A stretch of 56,019 bases of DNA from Arachnopeziza araneosa (Eukaryota; Ascomycota; Leotiomycetes; Helotiales; Arachnopezizaceae), in assembly GCA_003988855.1 (NCBI GenBank), contig QYAI01000159.1, forward strand, positions 1 to 56,019, written 5' to 3'. Of this stretch, positions 31,543 through 45,487 are shown one piece after another. The notes under the pieces are model-generated. The model was not told where the DNA came from. It made no database searches and saw nothing but the letters and a program-made list of their open reading frames with translations. A program made the translations under genes and the position numbers. The number at the start of each line of letters is the position of its first letter. The stretch's first letter is position 1.

Positions 31543-34500
31543 TCACTTTTCCCCCATAACATCCACATAGCCCCTCCCTTTCTTCTTCTTCGCCGCAGCC
31601 CCACCCTTCCTCGGTGCTGGTGGGCCAAGAAGATCATCGATACTGCTCGCATTACTCATGCTCGTGCTAGGGCGGCTTGGTGGTCCAGAGCCGTTACTCG
31701 CGCTCCTGCTCATCAATGGAGGAGCAAGTGGAGGCGCGAGACCAAGTCCTAGACCTTCGGCAGGACCATCGTGTAGAACAGGAGTCGAGGTCGACGTAAC
31801 GTTCTCGCTGACTGCCCTTTGAGCACCCATGGGTGGTCCGGCTATAGGTGGACCAGATACGGCTCTTGGTGAGCTGGTCGGGCCCGGCAATGGAGGTGTC
31901 ATCAATGATGCAGTTGATGGAGGAGGAACGCTGGCTGTCCTTGGTGGCCCTGAAGCACGTGGTGGTGGCGGGGTGGCGCTCTTAGCTTCAGTTTGTTCGG
32001 CGCCACCTTTCTTGTTCACCCATCGTTTCAATTCAGGGTCATAGACAAATGAAGATGCTTCACCTAATTTGGCCCGGATGGGTTTGTTGGGTTGCGCAGA
32101 CATGTCAGCTTCCTTCTTTGAACCGCCAAACCAGCCACCAAGACCCCAGCCTTTCTTTGCTGGAGTAGCATCTTTGGATTTTTGTGCTAAAAATTGTTAG
32201 TCATACTTCGAAACATATTTCAAGGGCCGGAAGTACACACCATCAGCTTCAGCGGCACGACGGAAAGCCTCATCTGCTTCCCGATCCTTCTCTGCCTTTG
32301 TCTTTTCCCGAGGAGTGGCTGATGCGCCTTTCAGAGCTGGGATATCATCCTCATCATCATCCATAAAAGATTTCTTCTTTGGTCGTGTATCGATCGGAGA
32401 GTCGGGCTCATCATTCATGCTTGCTGGCTCGTATGCGGGTGGCTCATAATTGTTCGTTGGAGGTTCGTACCCAGTTGACATTGAAGGTTCATATCCACTC
32501 GAATTTGGCGGTTCGTAGCTGTTGTAGGACGAAGGCTCGTAGCTGGTAGATGGTGGCTGCTGGTAGCTGTTTGAACTGGGAGGCGGTGGAGGCTCGAAGT
32601 TTGAATGCTCCCGGGAGAGTGACGGCGCCTTTACTGCAGGTGGACTTTGACCATCAAAATTATCCAATGACTGCGGGGAGGAATAAATATTCGACGGTGC
32701 CTGTTCAGTCAAGGGAGTTTGAGGATAAGTTGATGTTGGTTCATAAGGCGACCCTGTATTCCCATATGGAGTATAGGATGATTGTGGAGTGTAACTCGAA
32801 CTGGTTTGCGGTGCATAATTGTTCGGGGCATTACTTCGTTGAGAGCTTGGACGGTAGTCAGACATCTGTGACATTTGTCTTTGCGGCTCATGGCGTTGGT
32901 ACTCGCTAGAAGACCGTCCCTCCATCGATTTTCGCGATTGAGAGCCGTATGAAGAGGCAGATTGTGGTTGTTCCTGGTTGCCTAGAGCATAAGTGGATCC
33001 TGGGGCATATCTTGAACTTGCTTTGGTCTGAGGAATTGGGATAGCACCACTATTCGCGACTGGGTTTTCATTGTACGAACCATATATCTCTGCATTCGAA
33101 GGTGAGCGGCTGATGGTTGGTGTCCCTCCAGCAATCCTGGCGAATGGACCAATATCATTAGCGCTTCCTGCATTTGAAGCTGGACCAGAAGCATCGTTAT
33201 CGTCTCCAGCAACAAATTTGTTAAAAGTAGCCCAAACCGAACCCTTCGCCTTATCTATGCTAGGCTTAGAGATCCAAGATCCAGAATCATCCTTAGGAGA
33301 CTGTTTTAGTCGCTTACTGAGGTCATCAAGCTCGGCAATGAGGAGCGCATGGTGATATGGTGATCTTCGAGTCTGGGAGGTGATCGAAGAACCAATAGTA
33401 TCACAATAAAGTAATGCCTTGTCTCGGTACCCGTGTTCTGCTAGGATCTTGGCATGTTGCAACTTGTATACCGCTAGGTGAGGAGTTGAGACCGCAATTG
33501 CTGTGGGATTTGCGAGAGACATGCCGTACTCGAACACTTCGCTAAGAAGCACTGGTTCTAGTTCTCTATCAAAGTCAAAGGGCTGGCGGAGTTGGTCAGA
33601 TCCCACCAAAACAATGCTGGTCTGGGGGTCATCGATGCCACCGAATACTGAATGACTGCGAGCGAATAAGAAGCAGATATGAGCAGCTTCCGCACGTCCG
33701 TAACCTGATAGGAGCTTGCCTAGAGCAGTAAGAGCTTGGCTATCGTCTACGCTTCTGTTGCTGAGAACAAGACCAAGAGTTTCTCGCCATCTATCGAGTC
33801 CATCTAGTGCATCTTTTGAAGGTCCAGCTCCATTCGTTGCGCTTACCATTTGAAAACCAGCACGTGCAGAAGGCGGTACAAGCTCATCTATGCTCTCTTC
33901 GAAGTTCCCAGCAAAGATTTCATATAGGGCAGCAATGGATTGAGTGTTCTCGCCAATGATTTTGACCTCCTTTTGAATGAACTCTTGAGCTACCTGCTTA
34001 TACAAGTCTCGAGAAACAGTATTTGAAATTAGTAGTGCATGGGCCCAAAGTCTCTTGTCAACAGCATCCCAGACAGCCTTCTCACGATCACCGCGTAGCA
34101 GATGTTTTCTTAAATTATCAACCGCTGCAGGATCGACAGGATCTGCTGTCGTCGCCGTCGTTGGGGAATGAGAAATTCCAGATAGGTCAGCACCTGTAGC
34201 ATAGAGGGGGCCGCTCGCTGTGTTTCCATCATCAATACCGGGTGATAGAACCTCGCGAACAGCCTTTTCAACCACAGGAGAACCTTCCAAGAGGCCGTCA
34301 TGCTCAATGAAAACTCGAAGAATTTTCCACAAAAGGATCCGCTCCTCAACACGCTTGTCTTCATGAGAAAGAACCGAGAGTGATCGAAGGTATGCTGCAT
34401 TTTGTTCTAGAATTTCGATCCCAGATGTCAACCATGAGACCACTTCCTTCTTTTTCGCCTTTCCTTTTAGTGGTCCTGGGAAGCTGGCTAAACGAGGCTG

Positions 34501-37500
34501 CAACGGGTCAACATCTTTGATGTTCCGAATCTTGATCTCCCCGGGGCTGCGAACAATCGAAGGGACACTCGAGTTAATGCCATATCGAGGTACATCTTTG
34601 GGGAATGATGTTATAATACCACCGCCGACCCCCCAAGCAAAGACTGGAGCGCCTCTCCATCTCTGGAGAGGGTCATGCTCTCTGCCATCCGTTGGAGCGA
34701 CGTAATTCATTCCCTGGGAGAAACCTCTTGGCCGATGTTGAGTGGGGGCCATCGTCACGTTGCTGTATGGTCCAGCTTGCCTCGGTGATACAGGGCTTTC
34801 AACAGAGGCAGGCCGGCGGTATGGATCTGATATTGTGACACCAGGTCTAGGACCTGCGTACACAGAACCTGGAGATTGAGTTTGAGATCGTTGAGGAGGA
34901 GCGAATGTTGGAGATACCCCATTGGCAGACGGTTTGTAGTTTGAGGTAGGTTGCTTTGGTGGAGAGTTGGCAGGTCGAGAAGTCAGTCCTTGAGGTGGCG
35001 GGGGTGTGCCGGAAGTTGGTCGGAAAGATTGAGGAGGCTGCGTGAGAGGTTGTGGCGAAGATTGTAGTTGAAGATCACCATAGCTCTTGCTCATAGATTC
35101 CGGTTGCTCATGTTCATCCACTTCTCTTGTTGGCGGCAAATGGCTAGCTCTCAGACTAGACTCGTGGCCCGAGGAACTACTTCTTCTATCAAAGCTAGGG
35201 TTCTGTGAATGCAATACATGTGGTTGAACTTCCTGATTTCTCTCAAAGTGTGCAAGAGGGCTCGATGTCCTTGGTTGATGGGGAAGGATGGGTGTAGCTG
35301 TCGGCGGAGCTGCATAACGCGCAGGATTAGGTGGCGCAGGAGAGTACCGAGATTGCACGATTGGCGGTGGAGCTGTCTGACTTTGTGGGGCAGGCGGTGG
35401 TGCAGGTGAGTACCGAGTAGCAGCAGGTGGAGCTAGAACATTACCAACTGACAAGTTGGCGTACGGGCTGACTCGTTGGGGAGCGACTAGACCCTGAATC
35501 TGTTGTGTAGATTGTATCGGGTGCTGTTGTGCGGGTGGGATAGCGTATGGAGTCGTAGTTGGAGGTGGAGGGGCTGAAACATTTGCAGGTGGACCATAAG
35601 GATTTGGGGATGGAGTTGTAAAAGAGCTAGCATGCCTAGGGGCAGCTTTTGGCTTGGAGGCCATAGGCAAGTCTTCAAAGAAACCGCTTTGAGACTTTCT
35701 GACGACCTTGATCTGCTGGTTTCCCCCAGGCGCACGATTTAAAGGGGGATGGCTACCGGCTGGAGGCCCAGGTATACTTGGCGCTGCAGCTGGAGACGTC
35801 GGAGAGAACATACTGCTGCTTCGTGGAGGACCAGGCATATTTGAAGGCGTGTTGCTAACTGGTTGCATACTTGGTCTTTTTCTCGGCTTCACTACCTCTA
35901 TTGGCAAGTCATATGGTGACGAGTATCCTCCTTTGGACATATTTGCGAAGCTTTGAGCCTTGGGTTGCAAATCTGGCCTTGGCGGTGGTGGCTGGAAGCT
36001 ACCAATCGCATGTGATGTATATGGAGATGCATGGGGTGCTGTAGTTGATCTAGACAGATCTGTCAAGAGTGGTGCTGAAGGAGTGTAGTTGTTGGTTGGC
36101 GTGGGTAGGTTGGATGATGCACCATCAGGGACATATCGACTGCCGCTGCTATTGGAACGATTTGTCTGTCCACCCCTAAAAGCGTCAAAGCCTGTCACAT
36201 GACTGTTTGAAGTGACAGATTTAGCGCCGTTCGTTTGTTGGCCTAAGAAGTCTTGCCCGTCTGTATCCTCGAGAAAACCCTCGTCATCATCCGCAAACAG
36301 AACAGCCGGATCCAAAGCTGAACGGACAGCTGGCGCTTCAGCAGGTTCATCATCATCAGGTAAAAACTCTTCATCATCGTCATCCAGAAATTCATCGCCG
36401 GCCAATGCCGCTTTCCATTTTGCTGCAAGATCTCCATCTCCAGAATCCAGCTCTAGATTTGCCAAAATCTCGGGCTGCGAATGAATTTCCGCTTTAGGAT
36501 CTCCTAACACCTGTGATAAAATTGTGCTCTTTGAAACTGCGATACCACCCCCTGTTGTCCGCTCTAGAGAACTTTGTGAAGACTCTATGGTCTCTTCCTC
36601 AAAGATGCCATGCATTTGTTGGTGATGTTGGTGTTGCTCAAAATGCATAGAGTTAATCACCTGCATTGTTGACTTGCGCTCAAGATGGGGTTCAGGAACT
36701 TGTTCCTGTCGTTCTTCTGATCTGTTGATTTGTGCAAAGAAATCATCTTTAGCATTATTGTTCTCATCCAAAAAATTTGCATGGTTAGAATTGGTATGTA
36801 TCGGTCCCTCATGCTGAACAAGTGGCAGGCCTTCGTTAAAACGAGCTTCTTCCTCCTCGCCCCGTTCCTCTTGGGGGTGCCCACCATACGCTTGCTCATA
36901 ATCCGGGAACCAGTCACTATTTTCGGTCTGAGATTCGTTCAACGCGTCTCTACTCAATTCTTGGGCCGCAGAAGTTTTAGAGGAAAATTTGTTTTCCCCG
37001 TCATCGCCCCCAGCGCTGAATTGTCCTCTCGGTTCCTGTTCAGCCTGGTTCAAGATGTCCTCCACTTGGCTGTGAGGTAACGACTCGTCATGGAAGTCCC
37101 GAGCCGGCACTTGGGGGAAAGAATTTGTTCTATCAGATTGAGCCATGAACTTGAAAGGATCTATATTCGTTCGTTGCAGGTTCCATCCAGAATCTAATTC
37201 GTCATCTTCATCACCCCAGTTTACCTCGTTTGAGACAGTTCGTGCAAATGACATTGTGCTTAGATGCTTCGATCTTGAAGGACTGTCAGAAGGAGGTTGT
37301 TCTCCCTGTAGGTGGTATGCTTCTGGCTGCTCGATATCATCGTACTCTGCATTCCGAGTCGGGGAAGTAGCCGGCGCATACTGCTGTTGCAGATGCTCAT
37401 CATCCAAGTAACCCTCTCTATCTGCTGCTACTGGGGGATCATCGATACGTGCTAATATCGGCGCGTCGGTCGCTGGCTTTACTGTTTCTCGAGGAAGCTC

Positions 37501-37614
37501 AGGAGTGGTCGTTGGACTCTGAAAGGTGGGCGCAGTCGCTGCTGGTATTGCATCCTCTATTGAATTTGGCATGAATGCCGGGTGCCACGAGGCATTAGAA
37601 GGCGCGACGGACAT
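31543..37614 (-). CDS. SEC16: COPII coat assembly protein Sec16
   Basis: Exons 32241-37614 (5374 nt, uninterrupted) and 31543-32186, 2005 aa. The ATG at 37614 begins MSVAPSNASWHP. Residues 1 to about 950 are low-complexity acidic then Pro/Ser-rich, including FAWGVGGG at the border. The central conserved domain (about 970-1440) carries LQRWRGAPVFAWG, VSWLTSGIEILEQ, RILLWKILRVFIEHDG and SRDLYKQVAQEFI, the ancestral coatomer element that binds Sec13. The C-terminal part has Tyr-Glu-Pro repeats (TGYEPPTNNYEPP) and, across the 54-nt intron (32187-32240, GTGTGT...TTTAG, ctaac), the Sec23-binding tail with KKGWGLGGWFGG and DPELKRWVNKK. Sec16 marks ER exit sites and scaffolds COPII assembly. Length matches other filamentous fungi. 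Confidence 0.92.
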
Positions 37615-38288
37615 CGCGTCGATTGTGTATCTGAAGAAAGAGAACTGAATACTGTTCGACTCAAATGTTAGCAAACCATCTTACCCCTTCCCCTTTCAAT
37701 GCACCATCAACTTCGGGGATACGTCAAAAGGGGTATGGGAAGGCTGCTCACATATACAATATTGCTGGTAAAAGCAAATCAAATTAGGTATTGAATGACA
37801 ATGCGAGCCATTTGCTGCAGTCGGCAGAGATGGGTCTTGGGCAGAGCGACACGATGAAGAACATTCAAGATGGCAGGGTCCTCGGGATGAGGCGTTGAGG
37901 CCAGCTTTCGAATAGGGGCGGCGTTAGGGACAGAATTTCCATTAAAGCCATCAACATATTTTGATGCCACGAGTTAACAACCAAGGTAGCATCTCACAAT
38001 GCACAAATTTAGCCAATTTACACGTTTATAAGCCACACATAGTTTCAATAATCAAACTGTTTCTTCAATCGTCTCTGTTTCGATTTACATTCTCCAGGTT
38101 CTACGGCAGCCTAAACCGCGTGTCTGGAACAAAATCGGAACTGCGGCGTGTCAACGTCCGTGGCTGAGACAAAGCACAAGGCTACAGCGTTCTCCTTGAT
38201 CAACTGCACGTTTTTTATTTGCATCACTCGCCCACCGCAGACGACATCTGCTTCTTCCACGGGCGTCACCCCACCGCATCAATGAGGC
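37615..38288. promoter_or_regulatory. Shared SEC16/NEO1 divergent intergenic region
   Basis: 674 bp between divergent ATGs. No TATA box is clear. A short ATG-initiated frame, 29 codons, lies on the minus strand from 37957 and could act as an upstream ORF if the SEC16 leader is that long. A 63-codon minus frame here starts at GTG and is not called. Confidence 0.45.
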
Positions 38289-41200
38289 ATGTCGTCGAGT
38301 TCATATCATCAACCAGATGCCCCAAACTCTCCCGCCGATGATTCCGATTCCGACCTCGATCTCGACATTCAAGAGCTTGATCCCATCTCAACAACCAGTC
38401 CCTCCTCTACCCGGAACGATCACAAACCACTCCAAGAACGAAGGACGGGTCATATACCCTTACGAAATCTGCGTATGGGTGGCTTGAGAGGGGCAGGTAA
38501 ACGAAACAGAGGCTATGGAGACTTGGGGAGAGATAGAGATGCGAATAATGAGGATTTACATGGACTGTTAAGTGATGAACCTGGGCTTGATGGAGCAAGA
38601 AGTATGGAAGATGGTGCGCCATTATTGTCTTCCAAGGGCCATCGGAGACGGCCCAGCATAGATGCATTCAACAAACTTGGATCTCAACTGCGGTTACCCA
38701 GTTTCCTTTCCAATGCGGGCTCCCAAGTAGCGCCGGACGATGCGGAAGCCCAGGAGGAGGAACATGACCCAGCATCATCTCGTACAATTACAGTTGGGTC
38801 GGCCCAGGCAACGCGTTTTCCTCCAAATGCCGTATCAAACGCCAAATACACCCCTGTGAGCTTCCTTCCACGGACTTTGTATAACGAGTTTTCCTTCTTC
38901 TTCAACATGTATTTTTTACTGGTTGCACTTTCACAAGCGATACCCCCTTTACGGATAGGCTATCTCTCGACTTATATCGTTCCGCTGGCGTTTGTATTAG
39001 CGATTACGCTAGGGAAAGAAGCATTTGATGATATTGAGCGACGAAGGCGGGATAATGAGGCGAATTCGGAAGGTTATACGGTGTTATGTTTTGATAAACC
39101 AGGCTCCGGAGCTGCATTGGCTTATCAGTCAAAGAAGCTGAAATCTAAATCTAAGGGGAAGCTCAAGAAGAACATGTTAATAGAGCCTGATGCACTTTCA
39201 GATATCGCTGAGGAAGAGGAGAGTTCTGAGAGTAGAGGCCGGAAACAAGCTCCGACGTCCAGCGTGCAAGAAATGATGAAGAAGTCTCGGGATCTTAAAG
39301 TTGGAGATGTTTTAAAATTAGGGAAGGATCAACGATGTCCCGCTGATGTGGTTATCTTAAAGAGTTACGCAAATGAATCAGCGATAGGAGAAGAAACAGA
39401 AGTACCAGCAGTTTCTGAACCTCTCCTCGTTCATCCAGTATCGGAGCCACCGATCGACCAAAGTTCTGGGACAATTGCTGAAGAACGGGAATCGACTTCC
39501 AAGTTTGGCAATACACCTGCAGCGGATGCAGCTGGGGCTGGAGAGACTTTCATCCGAACAGATCAATTAGACGGAGAGACGGACTGGAAGCTACGGTTAG
39601 GGTCGCCACTTACTCAAACTCTTGAGCCTTCAGAATTCGTACGACTTCGAGTTGTAGCTGGCAAGCCTGATAAGAAAGTCAACGAGTTCATTGGGACTGT
39701 GGAGTTGTTACCTAAGAGCGCATCTGGGGCTTACGACCCATTTGTGCCGAAGCAGTCACCGTTAAGGAACGAGATGAGCCAAGACGTGCCATCTATAAAC
39801 TCTAACTCGGCGCCATTAACAATCGACAATACAGCTTGGTGTAATACGGTTCTTGCGTCAAACGCCACAACTTTCGCCGTCATTGTCTATACCGGACCTC
39901 AAACCAGATCCGCGCTTTCAACATCAGAACCTCGTTCCAAGACCGGTCTTCTCGAGTATGAGATCAACTCGCTCACAAAGATTCTCTGTGCTCTTACACT
40001 TACCTTATCGATTGTTCTTGTAGCCCTTGAAGGCTTTGAGCACGTTGAAAAGTTCAAGTGGTATGTAAAGATCATGAGGTTCTTGGTCCTTTTCTCCACC
40101 ATCGTCCCCATCAGTCTCCGCGTGAATTTAGACATGGGTAAAAGTGTTTACTCTTGGTTCATACAACGAGATCCCGACATTTCTGGGGCTGTTGTTAGAA
40201 CCAGCACAATTCCTGAAGAGTTGGGACGCATTGAGTATTTACTTAGTGATAAGACTGGTACCCTCACTCAAAATGAAATGGAGATGAAGAAGATTCATAT
40301 TGGGACCGTGTCATACGCCAATGAAGCTATGGATGAAGTGAGCTCTTATGTGAAACAGGGATTCTCGGTTCCAGTCAATCAACCAACCACACTCGTCACA
40401 CCGTCGTCTACATTCATGGCTTCGACTGCAACATCCGCAACTCGAACTCGTCGAGAAATTGGTTCTCGAGTTCGTGATGTCGTGTTGGCTCTTGGAATAT
40501 GCCACAATGTTACCCCAACAGTTGAAGATGATGAGAATGGAAACCCAACGACTTCATATCAAGCGTCATCGCCCGATGAGATTGCAATCATCAGATGGAC
40601 CGAAGCTGTCGGACTTCAACTGATACATAGAGACCGAAACGGAATGACACTCCAGTCAACAGATATCGGACGCCCAGTCGTTCGTGTTCGTATTCTCGAG
40701 GTTTTCCCATTTACGTCTGACAGCAAAAGAATGGGTATTATCGTTCAGTTCTTGGGGTCTACGGATACATCCTCATATAAGAGCATTGACTCTGGTGAGA
40801 TATGGTTTTACCAAAAGGGTGCCGATACAGTCATGACATCTATCGTTGTGGCCAATGACTGGCTAGACGAGGAAACTGCCAACATGGCACGAGAAGGGCT
40901 TCGAACTTTGGTCGTTGGTCGAAAGCGCCTCTCAGCGCAACAGTACCAAGAATTTGCCGCCAACTACAAAGAAGCATCAGTAGCGATTAACGGACGTGAT
41001 GCTGGCATGGCCCGTGTTGTTGGCCACTACCTTGAACGCGATCTCGAACTCCTTGGTGTTACTGGTGTAGAAGACAAACTTCAAAAGGATGTCAAGCCAT
41101 CCCTCGAGCTTCTCCGCAATGCCGGAATCAAGATTTGGATGCTTACCGGAGACAAAGTTGAAACTGCTCGTTGCGTCGCGGTCTCAGCCAAACTAGTTGC

Positions 41201-42325
41201 TCGTGGACAATACATCCACACAATTGCCAAACTTAAACGCAAAGACAACGCACAGGACCATCTAGACTTCTTGCGTGGCAAAAAAGATTCAGCCCTCCTC
41301 ATCGACGGCGAATCCCTTTCTCTGCTTCTCACCCACTTCCGTAACGATTTCATCTCTCTCGCAGTCCTCCTCCCTGTAGTCATTGCCTGCAGATGTTCTC
41401 CAACCCAAAAAGCTGACATCGCCCTTCTCATCCGGGAGCATACGAAGAAGCGAATCTGCTGTATTGGTGACGGTGGCAACGATGTCTCCATGATTCAAGC
41501 TGCCGATGTTGGTGTCGGCATCGTTGGAAAAGAAGGTCGCCAGGCCTCACTCGCCGCCGACTTCTCTATCACGCAGTTTTGTCACTTGACGAAATTGCTC
41601 GTCTGGCACGGTCGAAACAGTTACAAACGCTCTGCCAAACTCGCACAATTCGTTATCCACAGAGGTTTGATCATCAGTGTCTGTCAAACCATGTATTCCA
41701 TCGCCATCAAATTCGAGCCCGAAGGTCTTTACAAAAACTGGCTCCTTGTAGGTTACGCGACCGTCTATACTATGGCACCAGTTTTCTCTCTTGTCCTTGA
41801 CAAAGATGTCGACGAGAACCTCGCAAATATCTACCCAGAGCTATACAAAGAACTTACCTCGGGCTCGTCTCTATCCTACCGCACCTTCTTCGTCTGGGTT
41901 TTCGTATCCATCTATCAAGGCGGCATGATCCAGGGCCTCAGTCAGATATTGACGGAGGTGGATGGGCCACGTATGGTGGCAGTCAGTTTTACGGTGTTGG
42001 TGCTGAATGAGCTCTGTATGGTGGCGTTTGAGATCACGACTTGGCATCCGGTGATGGTTTTCTCGCTCGTAGGGACATTGTTCATTTATCTGGGGAGTAT
42101 CCCTTTCCTCGGTGGCTATTTCGATCTGCAGTTTATTATTACATGGTATGCCCTTAGCTTCTCTTTCTTGGTTTTTCCCATTGAGGCAAGCACTAACCTT
42201 AGCGTAGGGGTTTTGTCTGGCGTGTTCTTGCTATCTCAGCCATATCCCTTATCCCGCCTTACGCTGGAAAGCTAATCAGACGAGCGATTAAGCCGCCAAA
42301 CTACAGGAAGGTGCAGGCTTTGTAG
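38289..42325 (+). CDS. NEO1: P4-type phospholipid flippase, Neo1/ATP9 group
   Basis: Exons 38289-42145 and 42208-42325, 1324 aa. Landmarks: an acidic N-terminus with SDSDLDLDIQELD; FPPNAVSNAKYT at the membrane entry; the A-domain DGETDWKLR (the P4 form of the DGET motif); phosphorylation site SDKTGTLTQNE with D654; TGDKVETA; and hinge DGGNDVSMIQ. As in other filamentous-fungal Neo1 proteins, low-complexity insertions (KSKSKGKLKK; EPLLVHPVSEPP) interrupt the A domain. The 62-nt intron (GTATGC...GTAG) restores the final helix (LAISAISLIPPYAGK) and the tail KPPNYRKVQAL. Neo1 flips phospholipids at Golgi and endosomes without a Cdc50 partner and is essential in yeast. It diverges from SEC16. Confidence 0.92.
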
Positions 42326-44639
42326 ATAGACGAGGATAAGGAAGCGGGATTGCGGTTTCTGGCATAGCGGGTGGTGTTTGGTCGGTACTGGTACCAATGT
42401 TATTTAGATCTCGAAACTGTAAGAATTAATGAGAATTGGATTGAAGATCAGTCGTGCTACTTGAATTGGTCCAACGTGATTTGATATGATCTTTGGCCCT
42501 TTCAGTGTAGTCATCTTCCTCAACTGCCAGATTGAATGCTCTTCCCAACTTCCATAGTAATCAAGATATGTCTCTGCATACAGCTCGGTCGAATGAATTG
42601 ATTTGAGGTATCTGTCTAGAGTTACCAGGATGATCTCTCTCTCGGGACTGGTTTCCATTCGAACACCTGCTAACGTATTTTCTCAGTCCGGCTCTCCTAT
42701 GCGGAATGAATTGGAATTAGCTCATCTATTCTACCAATTTCGTACAGAGCGCGAAGAGTACCTTATTGACACGAGAGAAAACGAGAGAAGATTTCTGGTC
42801 CGTTTCTGTGACGCACGTCTAGATCAAGGTGAACTCGCTCCAGTCGAAGACTCTGGTGGCCAAGGTGAGGCAAAATATCTGCATACGAAGTTCTATTGTC
42901 AGTTTTGACAAGTAGTGGAATTCTTGCGACAATTGCGGCGGTCGGATCATTGCTGGTGGCGTGTTAAACTGTTGATGGTGGTGATGGTACCTAGTTGCTT
43001 GCTGTTTGGACAGCAGCCCCGAAGTTGGGAAGATGGTTTGATGCGTTTTTGCTACCTCCGCAACTAGGCAAATTACAGCTAGATGTACACAATTTATTTC
43101 AATTATCGTCCTCGACCTTAGTTTTGTGATATCTTCTCTGCTTCAACGCCTCCCTAACGCAGCACTCCGTATGACGTAGTCAAAGACACATTACGCAAGT
43201 CTTCAAATTACTCTTAACGGGAATAAGCAAGATGATGTGATGTTCTTCGCTATTGACTTCTGCCGTGATGAAAGTTCTTTGAGATACTCAGAGACCCGCC
43301 ACCATACAAGAGTAATGATACTCTGCTGCTTGTATTACTCGAGCACCACCTAACCTTGTCCTTTATTTCACTTTGATATCTAGACAGCAGCCTTATCAAG
43401 TCCCCATGAATACCCTCTTATTTCCTGCACAAATGGAAGACACTTTTGGTGGTGGAGCTGTCCCAGTGTATAGCATCTTCCCATAGAAATGAAACCACTC
43501 TTCAATCTTTCTTTTTGGACTACAGTCATACCATCCACTGTGAATAAATCGCTCTCGTGTACCAAAACTTGTAGTTCCTTGATTGCCATCAGAGAAATCT
43601 CTCTCGTTGTGTATTGGAGCCTAAATTTTAGTTCCAGTTAAACAGAGAATTTGCAGAAAATGCAATGCTGCGAGAATTCCGTAACTTCGGAAGGATACTT
43701 CTTGACCATCTGTCCACTCAACAATTGAGGGTTCAAGTAGAGGACATAGAAACCATAGACTTTAAGGATATCGCGCGTCTAGTATAGAATGTGACGAAAT
43801 TCGTAGTATCTCAACACCAGGTATTGGATGATAGCTTAGCAGCTGCTGGGAAGCAACCAATTCTCTCGTAATTCTCCAGAGTTTTCCAACCGGCTTTCGA
43901 TATCAATACTCGAGCCTACTGGCAATCGTGAGCATGCCGGCTTGATAGATTTGAGAAAACTGCCGCTTCTAGGAAGGCACTGCGTTCTTCTTGGGGAAAT
44001 AGAATGCCATACTCTGAGTCGAATCTCAATATGGGAGTTTCTTGAAACGGTGAAATTAAGGAAATGATTGAGTTACAATATCCTGGTCTTGGTCGGGAGG
44101 TTCGTGGAGGAGGTTTAGATTATGAAGGTAACAGGGTAGTTGGTCCATCCTGATAGGGTCTGTAGCCGCTATGGCGAGGGTCAGCTTCTTTATCAAGAGT
44201 AAAGTTATGAGCGCGAAGCCAACTCGAAGAAAGTACAAGCCTCTGGGACGCCTTTAGATCCCCTTCCATAATCTCCCTGATACCAATTTCCTCTTTAATC
44301 TGTTGTATTATTCTGGTGTCGAGTAAATTTCCAACACGTTGTTGTATAAGCGGTACAGAATGAAAGAGAGCAAAGATAGGGAATGGAAACGGTGAACCTG
44401 TTTGTCAGTGCTGCGAGCGAGGATACATCAGTCACTCTACTATCTTGAAGGAACCTGATGAATTTGCTTCGATTTTAAAGATTATGCTCATTGTTAATGC
44501 ATATTTTATTGTGCGGGGAGATAACAACATGCACCTTCCCCAATATCTCGAAATCCTGTCTGCGAAGATAATAGCAAGATTAACTCAAGTAACCAATGCT
44601 CCAACCCTATGCCAATATTTCTTTCCTGGGTGTTTATTC
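42326..44639. other. Long intergenic region with weak open frames
   Basis: 2.3 kb without a firm gene. Candidates with real ATGs are 42404-42658 minus (84 codons, acidic, starting METSPEREI), 42630-42908 plus (92 codons, starting MISLSGLV, highly charged in the middle) and 43380-43589 minus (69 codons). The first two overlap on opposite strands, so at most one is real. None has a domain, signal peptide or convincing splice partner. Decayed genes are possible. Confidence 0.35.
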
Positions 44640-45487
44640 TCACACTGACCTAGTAGAGACTTGAGGCTTAGGATATCGATGATCCAGCTTGGCAATATCC
44701 TTCCACAAATCCTCAAATTCCTTAGCATAAACGTCTAAAGTTGGTTGTGCTTCGGTAGAGGATACACAAATATTCTCCAATCCTCTGAAGATTGAAAGGT
44801 GCTTAATGATTTTCTCGTCTACTTCAGTTAATCTCTTAAAACCCGGGATCTTCATATTCTTGACGGTATAATTCAACCCCGTGTAAATATCGACGAAAGT
44901 CGGAAGGTACCATTGCAATTGGACCTCGCCTTCCTTAGTGTGCCACGACACCTCTTCGGAAAACAGGTGGAAATTGACACACAAAGTATCCTTTTCTCTA
45001 CCCCAGAAAGTTAACTGGCTTGGAGTCATAGTAGAATTATTCCCATGATTAAGATAGGCTTCCCTGGACACAATTTGGTAATGTTTAAGTGTCTCAGTAC
45101 GACTCTCGTGATTGATAGAGGCCGTAAATGGTGGGGTTCGAAGCTGTTTCGTGCCCCTAAGATCAAGAGTACTCCTAATAGTAACTCCATTTGGTAACAT
45201 TAACTTCCAAATCTTCAAACGTATCTCTGTAGGGAGCTTTTGAAAGGCAACAAGCTTGTGGGGGGTTTGGAAATATAGCTCTTGATCGACATCAGGCAAC
45301 TCATCGAAAAAGGAAAGAGTTTCAAGGTTTTGTTCGAGTACTATGTCCGATCCAAAGCCTATTCAATTGTTAGAAGCCAGAAACTGTCGACTAAGAGAAT
45401 CTCAGGATTCTTACCAAGTGAGGCACTAGAAAATAATTGCTCAAACTTGCAATATCGATCTCCTAAGTTATCCATGATGCTTTTCAT
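44640..45487 (-). CDS. 2EXR-domain protein
   Basis: Exons 45415-45487 and 44640-45358, 263 aa, joined across a 56-nt intron (GTAAGA...AATAG with a ctaac branch point). Exon 1 supplies the only in-frame ATG (MKSIMDNLGDRY). The signature VAFQKLPTEIRLKIWKLMLP begins the domain, and SINHESRTETLKHYQIV is the classical second element (INxESRxExL). C-terminal residues are charged (EDLWKDIAKLDHRYP). No signal peptide or TM. It is one of three 2EXR genes within 6.6 kb, next to the minisatellite tract. Confidence 0.78.

Noticed and set aside
37779..37970. 63-codon frame upstream of SEC16 as a separate gene
   Set aside because: It starts only at GTG, has no domain and lies in the shared promoter/leader region.
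42404..42908. Overlapping opposite-strand frames as genes
   Set aside because: Both have ATGs but no domain or splice context, and they exclude each other; left as a weak possibility in the gap entry.
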